This document shows, piece after piece, positions 14,689-23,209 of a DNA stretch of 40,854 bases. Made by a program: the position numbers and the translations under genes. The notes beneath the pieces were generated by a model. The model was not told where the DNA came from. It ran no database searches and saw only the letters and a list, made by a program, of their open reading frames with translations. Origin of the DNA: Clostridiales bacterium. Its GTDB lineage: Bacteria; Bacillota; Clostridia; Lachnospirales; Lachnospiraceae. Every line of letters starts with the position of its first letter. Positions within the stretch are counted from its first letter, which is position 1. The stretch is from positions 1 through 40,854 of the forward strand of contig JAHAJA010000039.1 of assembly GCA_018372435.1 (NCBI GenBank), written 5' to 3'.

Positions 14689-16725
14689 TTACTGGGGCTG
14701 CAAAAGTTTGCCATCCCATTCGATGAGAGTGTATTGGACGCCTTGTGTTGCCTGACGGAACACTTCTTCCGACTCATCGAAAGAGGCGGCGACGATGCTC
14801 TGCAAGCTTGCTTCGTTCGCTAGTTGCTTGAGAAGAGCATGCTGACTGCCAACCGCCATTGAATGTTGTCCTGGCTCGTCAAACATCAACAGGCCAGGAT
14901 GATTTCCGAGGGATGAGGGTATGGTCGAGGTCTGATACAAGGCAAGCAAGTAACTCCAGATGAGGCGAACAAAGTCACTGGCGCTAGAGTCCGATTTAAT
15001 GTCAGTCCGTATCTCCCTTAATGCCATCTGGGCTAGGCATGGAATGAGCGTGTCCTTACTGATTTCGATCTCTCTAATCGGAGCACTTTCGTAGCCAAAC
15101 GATCCAGCATTTGCTCTGAAATTTAATTGGAAGCGGCGGATTCGCTCAATGTCTGCCTCGCTATAGTTTTCTTTTGGCATGCCTCTTCTTGTCGCCTGAT
15201 TGACGCTCATGCGCTCTGCAATCAGCCTGAATTTTGCTAACAGCTCCATAGATGTGATCTGGAGCTTCTCAAGCGCTTCTACCTCAACTTCAATCTGAAC
15301 CTGCCGACGCACGATTGCCTTCGACTCCGATGCTCCAGATGTTATATCACCGCGCATTGCGACGAGTAGGTCACGCTTGCTAGCTATACGAGCAGCCAAC
15401 TCAATTACTCGAAGGTCAGTCGCCTGCAAACCACTCTTCAAGCCAGCAATCTGACGTATAAGCATACGACGTTGGCTCTCCAAATAGGTGATATTGGCCG
15501 CTAAGTCCATTTGGGGACCAGTCACTGCCCCGGCCAAAAGTGTGTCCTCAACCGGCTGATTGCATGTAGGACACTTACCAATAGCGGTCGCCACATCGTA
15601 CTTCGCACCCAAGTCACGGAGCTTCGCTGCTGTCTTGTTCCGTTCCAGGTCCTCGTTAGCCTCGACGAGCAGATTCTCGTAATCCTTCAGGGATCTTCGC
15701 TGCTCCGCGTAGAAGGTTGTAGCACGCTCATGCAACATAACAAGTTCCTGCAGTTCGTCCATAGCAACTGTAACGCTATGAATCGCCTCGACCCCAGAGG
15801 TCTTATGATACTGCTCAGCCTGTTTCTGCAAGGTAGCGTACTCGGATCGTAGTTGGCTGATGTACTCGTTCAATGGAACAGATGAATTGCCAGCCAGTTT
15901 TCTGATGCTTGCCTCATCCTCTTTGAAGAGAGCCGAAGGGATTGAGGAAACGCCATAGATTTCTGTTCCAAGCGGACTCGTTTCCTGTAGCAACTCCGAA
16001 TAAAGCTTGCGCCAGTCAGCATCAATCTTAACTGATTCGACGTTAAGCCGATTGCGTGTAGCGTTCGTCTCGAATACATCCAAACCAAGCAAGAACTCAA
16101 CCACTCTGGTTCGCGCATCACGAATGCCAAAAAACGGAATGTTCGCGATATAGTCTGTCCATCCTCGCTTCTGCTCCACGGCTAAAGCTGCAAAAACCAC
16201 CTGTAGGTACAGCTTTGCCTCACCACCGTTCGTAGTTGGCACTCTCGGCAAACTCAAATCCAAGAAACGCTCAAGAAAAAGATGGAAACCCTCGGGCCGT
16301 TTAGCACCACCGCCATCGTGCACGTAGGTAGGCCTGGCTTCGCCAAATGCTTTTTTTTCAGTTAAATGAGCTCCCGCAAATACCTCAATGAGCCTAGGGT
16401 CCCTCACCGCATCCCTGATTGCACGTCGAAGCGTAACTATTTCTCCAGAGCGACTCTCTATTTCAAGCATCATCTCCGAAGCTGTGATTAGGATTCGACG
16501 ATCATTGTATTCGATATACTCCTTGAGGGCGTAAGGAAGGGACTTTTCATTTTTACCCCCAACAAGTTCTTCCATGCCTAGACCGTAGAGCAAGCTGTTG
16601 AATAATGTGCTTTTCCCGCTTGAATTCTTGGCCCGGATGATGGTCAGGGTCCGCGCAAAGTTGAAACTAAACCCATATTCCCCTTCATTAGTGGTAGCCC
16701 TGAATTTTACGCCACGAATGATCAC
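14689..16725 (-). CDS. Rad50/SMC-like ABC ATPase of an ABC-three-component system
   Basis: The 678-residue protein has Walker A AKNSSGKST at 32-40, a long charged coiled-coil-like middle (about 230-560), and a Walker B LLMFDEPGQHSM with D616/E617. The tip of the coiled coil carries KCPTCNQPV with C385 and C388, a Rad50-like zinc-hook motif. The C-terminus SLQSIVAASFDESEEVF matches the switch region. This architecture, with two short upstream partner genes, fits the ATPase of ABC-3C conflict systems. The start overlaps the middle-component gene by four bases. It probably forms dimers that sense nucleic acid and activate the effector; that mechanism is inferred from related systems. Confidence 0.83.
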   Translation of the reverse strand: MIIRGVKFRATTNEGEYGFSFNFARTLTIIRAKNSSGKSTLFNSLLYGLGMEELVGGKNEKSLPYALKEYIEYNDRRILITASEMMLEIESRSGEIVTLRRAIRDAVRDPRLIEVFAGAHLTEKKAFGEARPTYVHDGGGAKRPEGFHLFLERFLDLSLPRVPTTNGGEAKLYLQVVFAALAVEQKRGWTDYIANIPFFGIRDARTRVVEFLLGLDVFETNATRNRLNVESVKIDADWRKLYSELLQETSPLGTEIYGVSSIPSALFKEDEASIRKLAGNSSVPLNEYISQLRSEYATLQKQAEQYHKTSGVEAIHSVTVAMDELQELVMLHERATTFYAEQRRSLKDYENLLVEANEDLERNKTAAKLRDLGAKYDVATAIGKCPTCNQPVEDTLLAGAVTGPQMDLAANITYLESQRRMLIRQIAGLKSGLQATDLRVIELAARIASKRDLLVAMRGDITSGASESKAIVRRQVQIEVEVEALEKLQITSMELLAKFRLIAERMSVNQATRRGMPKENYSEADIERIRRFQLNFRANAGSFGYESAPIREIEISKDTLIPCLAQMALREIRTDIKSDSSASDFVRLIWSYLLALYQTSTIPSSLGNHPGLLMFDEPGQHSMAVGSQHALLKQLANEASLQSIVAASFDESEEVFRQATQGVQYTLIEWDGKLLQPQ

Positions 16726-17189
16726 TGTGCCTCCCAGCCACTAGCAGTTGCTTCGATCATTTTCTCTGTCAGCCCTTTTCCGATATCAGATAGAAACGAA
16801 CGCTCGCGTCCGAACAAATTGGAGTCTTTCAATATTTCTTTGGTAAAGACTTTCCCAGCCGTCGAAATCTCATAGCCAGAGGAGTTTTCAATGATTAAGC
16901 CTTCCGCAATGGCAAGTCGAACAGCAATAGCTAATGCAGGATCGAAACCCCATGCGGGAACTTGCAAGATTTTCTCTTCAACAGCTAGGACCAACTGTTG
17001 CTGGCGTTTGGTCGACTTCATAGCCCAGTTGAATAGTTGCAGGCGCGGTAAACTTGACTTCCCTCCGCGAGAAGCCAGAGACAGGATAAGCAACACTTGC
17101 CCAATCTTAAACATAGGCCTATGTTCAGCTAATACTGGTGACGGTCGCCGTTCGAAGCGAAGCCGTTTTCGCTCCTTGACCTCAACCAT
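16722..17189 (-). CDS. ABC-3C middle component
   Basis: The 155-residue protein lies between the effector and the ATPase genes, overlapping the first by eight and the second by four bases. The N-terminal region MFKIGQVLLILSLASRGGKSSLPRLQLFNWAMKS and the later AIAEGLIIENSSGYEISTAGKVF segment look like small winged-helix units. They match the middle-component proteins of ABC-three-component systems, which are thought to bridge ATPase and effector. No catalytic motif is present, so it is likely an adaptor. Assignment rests on size, position and these helix patterns. Confidence 0.68.
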   Translation of the reverse strand: MVEVKERKRLRFERRPSPVLAEHRPMFKIGQVLLILSLASRGGKSSLPRLQLFNWAMKSTKRQQQLVLAVEEKILQVPAWGFDPALAIAVRLAIAEGLIIENSSGYEISTAGKVFTKEILKDSNLFGRERSFLSDIGKGLTEKMIEATASGWEAQ

Positions 17190-18108
17190 AGTCCAACTCG
17201 CAGACTGCCAACCACCGAGCGGTCATGTATCTTGCCACTTTCAAAGTGTTGGCCTTATCAAACTCAGGTGCGAGTTCGTCGGAAATAATCTTTGCCAATC
17301 CATCACGAACTTGGATAGTCAACTCTTCTGCGGTTCCAGACCAAGTAGCTGAAGTTTCAATGACGTATTGTTCGTACTCGTTGATAAGGCGAATAAGTCG
17401 CACATGTGTCATTGGTGACGCTGATGCGACACGGCGGAAATATCCGTCAGCCTCAAGGAACTGCTCAATGGTGCGCTGACTAAGCATTTGTACGCGAGTC
17501 TGAAAGTCCGGCACCTGAGCCTTTTCGGCGAGTCGATAGCCTGACTTACGATGAACGTTTATCTCGTACTGTTCTTGCTGACCAGTTAAGGCAGCTAGGA
17601 CTGGTGCTGTGTCGTCGAAGACCAAAGCCTCTCCACAGGCAGCACGTACCTCATTAATTTCGACCAAATAGTGATCGCCATCGTGGAGCAATACTGTGAA
17701 GTCATCGGTTAGGATGGGCAGTTTCCAAGCACGGACTTCCGCTTCCTTGGCCTTTGCATGTGCAAGGAGCGCATTACGATCTATCTCGGGGGTGACAAAC
17801 ACCCATCGAGAAATCTTCGTGCTTCCCAGTCGTGTTTGAAGCTCCTGCGCGTAATCTTTCAGCTTTCTAAGGTCAGTAGTAATTTTGTCGCGCTGCTTAT
17901 CATACAACTCAGTGCGTTCATAGTGCTTCTCAGGACAATAACACTGAAATGCCCACCCAGTGTCTGAGGTGTAGCCCTCTATGCCGTAGTCTCCTGGAGA
18001 TGCTGGCATCTGCTGATAGCATTCAGCTTGATACTTCCGCTTAAAGACCTGCTGACAAAGACCTTCCCAGGTAGATCCGTTAAATGGCCCGAATTTGGTG
18101 TTGAACAT
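17182..18108 (-). CDS. ABC-3C effector with restriction-endonuclease-like domain
   Basis: From the ATG at 18108 the protein has 308 residues. I chose this start because homology-like sequence begins at MFNTKFGPFNG; an ATG at 18177 would add 23 residues of low-complexity character. The N-terminal domain has GDYGIEGY at residues 39-46 and FQCYCPEKHY from residue 54. This is the G-D-x-G-I-[D/E]-G plus Q-x-[K/Y] pattern of restriction-endonuclease-fold domains, with E44 and Q55 in catalytic positions and tyrosine where lysine is more usual. The remaining 200 residues form an unassigned helical domain, probably for docking on the middle component. It is first in the operon, so the order is effector, adaptor, ATPase. 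Confidence 0.75.
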   Translation of the reverse strand: MFNTKFGPFNGSTWEGLCQQVFKRKYQAECYQQMPASPGDYGIEGYTSDTGWAFQCYCPEKHYERTELYDKQRDKITTDLRKLKDYAQELQTRLGSTKISRWVFVTPEIDRNALLAHAKAKEAEVRAWKLPILTDDFTVLLHDGDHYLVEINEVRAACGEALVFDDTAPVLAALTGQQEQYEINVHRKSGYRLAEKAQVPDFQTRVQMLSQRTIEQFLEADGYFRRVASASPMTHVRLIRLINEYEQYVIETSATWSGTAEELTIQVRDGLAKIISDELAPEFDKANTLKVARYMTARWLAVCELDYG

Positions 18109-19157
18109 CAGTGGCCTTGGTCTAATATGATGAAAAGTCGATGCTGTGCGTTGATCCAAAGCAGAAGCGTCAAGCAAACATCAAGAGTGGTACCAAATTC
18201 AACTGATATTCTTTTCATACATGACCTTTTCAGAGCTCAGCAGCTGCAGGCTTTAGCAATTAATTAAATCGCACTACCGACAAAATCGAATCTTTAATAC
18301 ATGTAATTAAAGGTGAAAGGATATTGTTGTCAATCAGTTTACCAATCTGTTCCTAGGGCAACTATGTTCTGAGTCATACTGAGATAACCTAGTATGTATC
18401 ATCATGAAAATGTCCTCGTGTTGCTGATGGATATCAGACTAAGGAAAAAAGTGCGAGTTAAGGATATGTTAGCGGTAATGGTGGTGGTCCACTCGCCCAT
18501 TCTTCAAAACAGTTATCTATGCGGAATGTAGGATTCTGCCATTACCTTAACCGAGATGGGCTTTGGCTGATCATCAACTCAGCATAGACGCATCCGGTCA
18601 CTACGCTTCAGGATCGACTTACGTCTACCTGCAGGAGTCTGATGATGTTTGCTAAATCCTTTCTCGCTCTCGGCGGCAACGCTAGCCTGATCGGTACTAA
18701 AACGGCTCAGCCCCCCCCTTACGAGCGCTATACCTGCCATCTACGCCACTCAAGCCGCCTTTTATTCCGCCACTCTCAACTAGAAAGCTTACGTCTGACA
18801 TATCGAAGCTGACATCAAACCAAAACATATCGCCGTTGTGATTAATTACGGAAAGAGCAAAACTCAGGCCCTATGTTAGACGGTTCTGAATGACATGGCC
18901 GATGCGTGACTGGCAGTGCGTCATGTGCAGCGTAGATTTTCGCGGTGAGAAAAAATGCCCGGTGTGTAAGACGGGGACTACTGTCGGAAGTGGGATGTAC
19001 TGAAGGATTAGCCCCTAAAATTCTACATGTTAGCGCCATATCAAGCGATGTTGTATAAGCTCACATCAATACAAAAAATTATATGTTCATTATCATTCCT
19101 TGATTCAGTAATGTCATGCAACGATGGGTATGTAAAAATGCTTCATAGGGAGCGGAC
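18109..19157. other. Gene-poor region with decayed coding remnants
   Basis: This 1-kb stretch separates the divergent ABC-3C and DUF262 operons and presumably holds both promoters. Parts look like broken genes. A frame from about 18642 begins MMFAKSFLALGGNASLIGTK and soon runs into a run of eight C residues and stops. Another frame near 18800 reads DIKPKHIAVVINYGKSKTQA and then hits a stop. The end holds a short cysteine-rich frame (18890-19003). I cannot name the parent genes. Confidence 0.5.
18890..19003 (+). pseudogene. Zinc-ribbon-like small frame or remnant (37 aa)
   Basis: A 37-codon frame encodes two CxxC pairs, QCVMC (residues 9-13) and KCPVCK (22-27), spaced by nine residues as in a rubredoxin-like zinc ribbon. 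There is no clear ribosome-binding site, and it follows a run of broken frames, so it is more likely a fragment than a gene. It could also be a genuine tiny zinc-binding protein. Confidence 0.3.
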
Positions 19158-19268
19158 ATGAGGACATCAAAAAAAGAGCTGCTGGAAATTGCTTCCTATT
19201 TATCAAGATATGGTAAAGAAAAACCGCTAAGTGACTTTACCCAGCAGCCATTGGAGCCACAATCATGA
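19158..19268 (+). CDS. 36-aa ORF resembling the N-terminus of the HNH endonuclease at 38340
   Basis: A short frame with a good ribosome-binding site (AGGGAG, six bases before ATG) encodes 36 residues. Its segment LLEIASYLSRYGKEKP matches LLEVAWYLAKYGKKKP near the start of the HNH protein at 38340. Its stop codon overlaps the start of the first DUF262 gene as ATGA, so it is positioned for translational coupling. It may be a truncated HNH gene left after a fusion or deletion, or a short leader peptide that now drives translation of the DUF262 pair. No nuclease residues are present. Confidence 0.5.
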   Translation: MRTSKKELLEIASYLSRYGKEKPLSDFTQQPLEPQS

Positions 19269-20725
19269 CGATTAAGCAGCCCGTCGAGGTCTGCATGATG
19301 GATTTTGCCACTTTGTGCGACAATGGAGCAACTTTACAGCTCGACCACTACCAACGACCCTATGTTTGGGACAGACACAAGGTCAATCAGTTGCTGGAGG
19401 ATTTGGACGAGTTCAGGCACAGCGGCAATGGGCAGAAAGTCTATTATCTAGGTACCCTATTGCTGCATCGGAATGACGAAAAAAAAGCCCGCTTTGTGAT
19501 CGATGGCCAACAGCGCCTCAGTACCCTAGCAGTGCTGTATCATGCCTTGCACAATGAATTACCCAAAGGGTTAGAATTTCATTACCGCTCTCCCATCTCA
19601 GCTCGTAATTTGCGAGTAGCACGCAAGCTAATGAGCGAACATCGTGAATCAGCTCTAGAGCCATCCATCGTTGAGCAATTGTGTTTTACGGTGATCACAG
19701 TTGAGCGCGAAGATCTCGCTTTTACCTTTTTTGATACTCAGAATTTTCGCGGAGTACCACTTAAAGCGACTGATTTGCTCAAAGCTTATCACCTGCGGGC
19801 TGTGAACGGGCCCAACGTACGGCATGTAGAGTCATTGCAGCAAATCTGTGCTCGACGTTGGGAGCATGTTCAAATGGCAGGCCCTAGGCGGCAGGATTGT
19901 GAACAGCAAGATTTTGCACCCGAGCTGTTTCAGTACTATTTGTGGCGTGCCCGCAATTGGCGGGGTAATAAGAAAATGGAGCGTGAAGATCACGATAGTC
20001 TGCTGGAAACCTTTCAACAACAGAGTGTTGGTGGTGGTGAGATTGATGAGATCCCGCTCTACCCAGGTTATCACAATCAATTTGCCAATTCCCTTAAATT
20101 GCAAAGTAGCGATGACTATCGCTTGGCATTGAACCCTTTACAAATTAGTGGAAGTGCAGCCAATTTACCATTTACCTTGCGCCAGCCCATTCATAAAGGC
20201 ATCTGTTTTTTCCTTTACGCTCAAAAATATGCCTCTTTACTTGATGCACTTTTATACCAAGAGAATACCTGCCACGAATTAGAGGCATTCCGAGAGTTTT
20301 ATCGGCGTGTGGTACGTGCTAATGCCTATTACTTGCAGGAGCTCTTTAACTTGGCCCTTCTGATGTATGTCGACCGTTTTGGTTATCAACATCTATTAGC
20401 CTTTGCAGTGGGTTTGGAACTGGTGTTGGGGGGATTACGGTTGGAGAAAAGTTATATCTTTAAAGAATCACCACTCAAGTACTTACGTGACGCTCCTTAC
20501 AATCTGCTTGATGAGATATGTGGAGCCTATCGCCCACAAGAGGTGATGGCATTCTTGCGTTCTGAAATCGAACGTAGTAAGGGGTACGGGAATGCTGTCT
20601 CCATCGTCCTCTCTAAGGGCGTTCAGGGGCGTTACCTTAATGCGTTGCTGGATTATTTCAATCTTGATGGTATCCCTGAGGGTGACAGTTGGGTACTTAA
20701 AGGTTGGCTAGGGATGGAAAAGTAG
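19265..20725 (+). CDS. DUF262-domain protein, first of a tandem pair
   Basis: The 486-residue protein has an N-terminal DUF262 (ParB/Srx-related NTPase) domain: YQRPYVWDRHKV near residue 30, VYYLGTLLL near 58, and FVIDGQQRLSTLAVLYHA near 77-94, which is the DGQQR signature. Helical sequence follows to the C-terminus, with no H-x-x-P/HNH (DUF1524) motif that I can see. It therefore looks like the GmrS-type half of a GmrSD-like restriction pair, acting on nucleotide hydrolysis or DNA sensing. It ends with a TAG directly abutting the start of the next gene, so the two are co-translated. Its start overlaps the short HNH-like frame. Confidence 0.82.
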   Translation: MTIKQPVEVCMMDFATLCDNGATLQLDHYQRPYVWDRHKVNQLLEDLDEFRHSGNGQKVYYLGTLLLHRNDEKKARFVIDGQQRLSTLAVLYHALHNELPKGLEFHYRSPISARNLRVARKLMSEHRESALEPSIVEQLCFTVITVEREDLAFTFFDTQNFRGVPLKATDLLKAYHLRAVNGPNVRHVESLQQICARRWEHVQMAGPRRQDCEQQDFAPELFQYYLWRARNWRGNKKMEREDHDSLLETFQQQSVGGGEIDEIPLYPGYHNQFANSLKLQSSDDYRLALNPLQISGSAANLPFTLRQPIHKGICFFLYAQKYASLLDALLYQENTCHELEAFREFYRRVVRANAYYLQELFNLALLMYVDRFGYQHLLAFAVGLELVLGGLRLEKSYIFKESPLKYLRDAPYNLLDEICGAYRPQEVMAFLRSEIERSKGYGNAVSIVLSKGVQGRYLNALLDYFNLDGIPEGDSWVLKGWLGMEK

Positions 20726-22747
20726 ATGCAATATGAATCAAAATTAATGTCACTTGCTCAACTCATTGATGAAAAACGACTTTTCAATATTCCTATCTAT
20801 CAACGCCTCTATGTATGGGGTAGTGACCAGATCAAAGTATTACTTGATGATCTAGTCTCCGCCTGTAATGCCGACAAGGATGTATTTTACTTGGGTAGTA
20901 CGCTGGTGATTGAGCAAGGAAGGACAGAATCTGGGCACCCCTTGTTGGATCTGATTGATGGTCAGCAACGTTTTACCACCTTGTGGTTGCTTAGCGTAGT
21001 AATCGAGCGACTGCTCTCATCATCGAAAAACAGTGAGCGAAGCCAAAATCCCCTTTCCTGTTTTCTCTATGCCCAGTTGGGAAATAGTCGTGAGCCGCGG
21101 ATTCGGTTTGCCATTCGCCCTGAGGTAAGCCGTTTTTTTGCAGCCTTACTTGATGGCCGAGCTGCATCTGATGAGCAAAAGGCCGCTGCGTTGAGTTATG
21201 CGATGCAGGTCATGGAGGGTTACTTCACCCATAGAACGGATGACACCCACCGGATTGATCTTGTCAAATTGGGTACGTTCATCCGTGATCGGGTTCAATT
21301 GGTATTGACCCTGGTACCGGCTAACACGGACCTTAACAAGTTGTTTGAGGTCATCAACAATCGCGGTGTGCAGCTGCAGCACCATGAAATTTTGAAAGCT
21401 CGCTTGCTGGCGTTACTGCCAGATAGCGCTGAGCGCGAAGCCTATGGCCAGATGTGGGATGCCTGCTCATTTATGGGGGCCTATGTCGAAAAGAACCTAC
21501 GTACCGTTAAAGGAATAAAGCTGATCCCGCTTTATAATGTCGAGGATGCTAAACGAGACCGGGAGATGCTCTCTGATCCCTTGGTTATACGAGACGTACT
21601 GCTGGAATTAGGTACACAACAAGACCTCAGACACCACTCATTAGACGATATCCTCAATGATGAGACACTCCTGACGGAGCCATCTAACAATGCTTCTGAA
21701 AATAACGAGGCCTATGAAGCCGATGATGTACGCAGTATTATCGGCTTTTCCATGCTCTTACAGCATGTTTTACGCCTTTTTCTGTTACATGAGCAACGCG
21801 ATGATATCAGCAAAATCCTAGACAAAGAACTGTTACAGATCTTCCAGACTCATTGGCTGGCGGGGCTAGCCCACTGTGAGAAATCAGAACAAGCCAATCA
21901 GATACGTCGCTTTATCGAGTTGTTGTGGCGTTGCCGCTATCTGTTTGACAAACATATCATCAAATGGATTAGCGATGATGCTAATGAAGAAAGTCATGGT
22001 ATTCGTCGCCTCCGAGTGAATGAAAATCGGAACGGTTACCAAAGCCTTATTCGCGCTAGCCGTGATGCCGATAGCGGGTTTGCTATGTTACAAAGCATGC
22101 TCTATCACTCACAGCAATTGACCACCCATTACTGGCTAACTCCCCTGCTTAGTTACCTACTAAACCATGGCGGTGAAGGTGCCCACCGATACCTGCAATA
22201 TCTGGACAATCACTTGCTTTGCAGTGGCAGTGAACAGCCACTGATCGAACGAACCCGTGCGTTTGTGTTAAATCCATGGTGCGATAGCTATCCGATCCGC
22301 GATATGCAGGCAGTGCTGAGAGCTGATGAGGGAACCGGATTTTCTCACTACTGGTTTTACAAGCTGGAATATATTCTTTGGGAGCATTACCGCTTTCAAA
22401 AAGGGAGTGCCTGGCAGGCATTCCGAATGACGGCCAGAAATTCAGTGGAGCATGTTTCCCCACAGCAGCCTGAGCATTTTGATTCCAACCGAGTGAGCTC
22501 TAAAATACTGGACTGTTTTGGTAATTTAGGGCTAGTTTCACGCAGTATCAACTCAGAGTACGGCAACAAACCCTATGTTGAAAAACGGGCTCGTTTCATT
22601 GAGCGTAACCAGAGCAGGGTGGACTCACTCAAGTTGGCACTTATTTATGAAAATGAGCAGTGGAATGACGTGCTAGCATTGGCTCATCAGCAACAAATGC
22701 TTGAGGAATATAACGCATATTTTTCTGAGGTGGAGCTCGGGAAATAG
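20726..22747 (+). CDS. DUF262-DUF1524 protein, second of the pair
   Basis: The 673-residue protein begins with its own DUF262 domain: IYQRLYVWGSDQIKVLLDDL near residues 24-43, VFYLGSTLVI near 55, and LDLIDGQQRFTTLWLL near 75-90. A C-terminal DUF1524-like region has NSVEHVSPQQPEH near residue 575, the E-H-x-x-P nuclease signature, then LGNLGLVSRSINS. This is the GmrSD layout, in which DUF1524 supplies an HNH-type nuclease that cuts modified DNA. The preceding gene is a second DUF262 protein without the nuclease end, an unequal pair. The substrate (for example modified phage cytosine) cannot be read from sequence. Confidence 0.83.
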   Translation: MQYESKLMSLAQLIDEKRLFNIPIYQRLYVWGSDQIKVLLDDLVSACNADKDVFYLGSTLVIEQGRTESGHPLLDLIDGQQRFTTLWLLSVVIERLLSSSKNSERSQNPLSCFLYAQLGNSREPRIRFAIRPEVSRFFAALLDGRAASDEQKAAALSYAMQVMEGYFTHRTDDTHRIDLVKLGTFIRDRVQLVLTLVPANTDLNKLFEVINNRGVQLQHHEILKARLLALLPDSAEREAYGQMWDACSFMGAYVEKNLRTVKGIKLIPLYNVEDAKRDREMLSDPLVIRDVLLELGTQQDLRHHSLDDILNDETLLTEPSNNASENNEAYEADDVRSIIGFSMLLQHVLRLFLLHEQRDDISKILDKELLQIFQTHWLAGLAHCEKSEQANQIRRFIELLWRCRYLFDKHIIKWISDDANEESHGIRRLRVNENRNGYQSLIRASRDADSGFAMLQSMLYHSQQLTTHYWLTPLLSYLLNHGGEGAHRYLQYLDNHLLCSGSEQPLIERTRAFVLNPWCDSYPIRDMQAVLRADEGTGFSHYWFYKLEYILWEHYRFQKGSAWQAFRMTARNSVEHVSPQQPEHFDSNRVSSKILDCFGNLGLVSRSINSEYGNKPYVEKRARFIERNQSRVDSLKLALIYENEQWNDVLALAHQQQMLEEYNAYFSEVELGK

Positions 22748-23209
22748 CCTTCAGTAGAAATCCAATAAGTACGTTCCGCACAATTATAAACCTCGTTGAT
22801 GGGTACTACATCAGGCAGGCGGACTATCAACCTGCCACTATCTTGTTCAACGCCCACGATCAGGCACCAAACCTGTATCCAGTATTCATTTACCCTACCA
22901 GCTGTTCATGAGATCATATAAGCAAATAACTTCTGGTATGGGGCTTTTCAGTCTAGATCGCTGGTCATCGGTTGAATGAATCATAGAAGACTGTGGTAAC
23001 AGCAAAATCACCATTTATGTGCAGCCCCAAAATGCTGTATTTTTATACATAAAATACTTCATCATGGAAGTTGTAAGCTAAAGGCGCTCGCAGATGGTTG
23101 CATCTTGGACGTTGTGCAAATACTAATGAAGTGGAAATAAGATCTTGATACTCTTGTAGTAATTAATTTATGGGTATCTCTAAGTCTTTGAAAAGATGAG
23201 AAGAGTTAA
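22748..23209. other. Intergenic region before the DISARM block
   Basis: No gene is evident in these 462 bases. A weak hairpin GGCAGG (22814-22819) with CCTGCC (22831-22836), lacking a U-tract, may help end the DUF262 transcript. The AT-rich last 170 bases probably carry the promoter of the methyltransferase and DISARM genes; a TTGATA at 23145 is the only -35-like element I would point to, and I see no good -10 partner. Confidence 0.45.
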
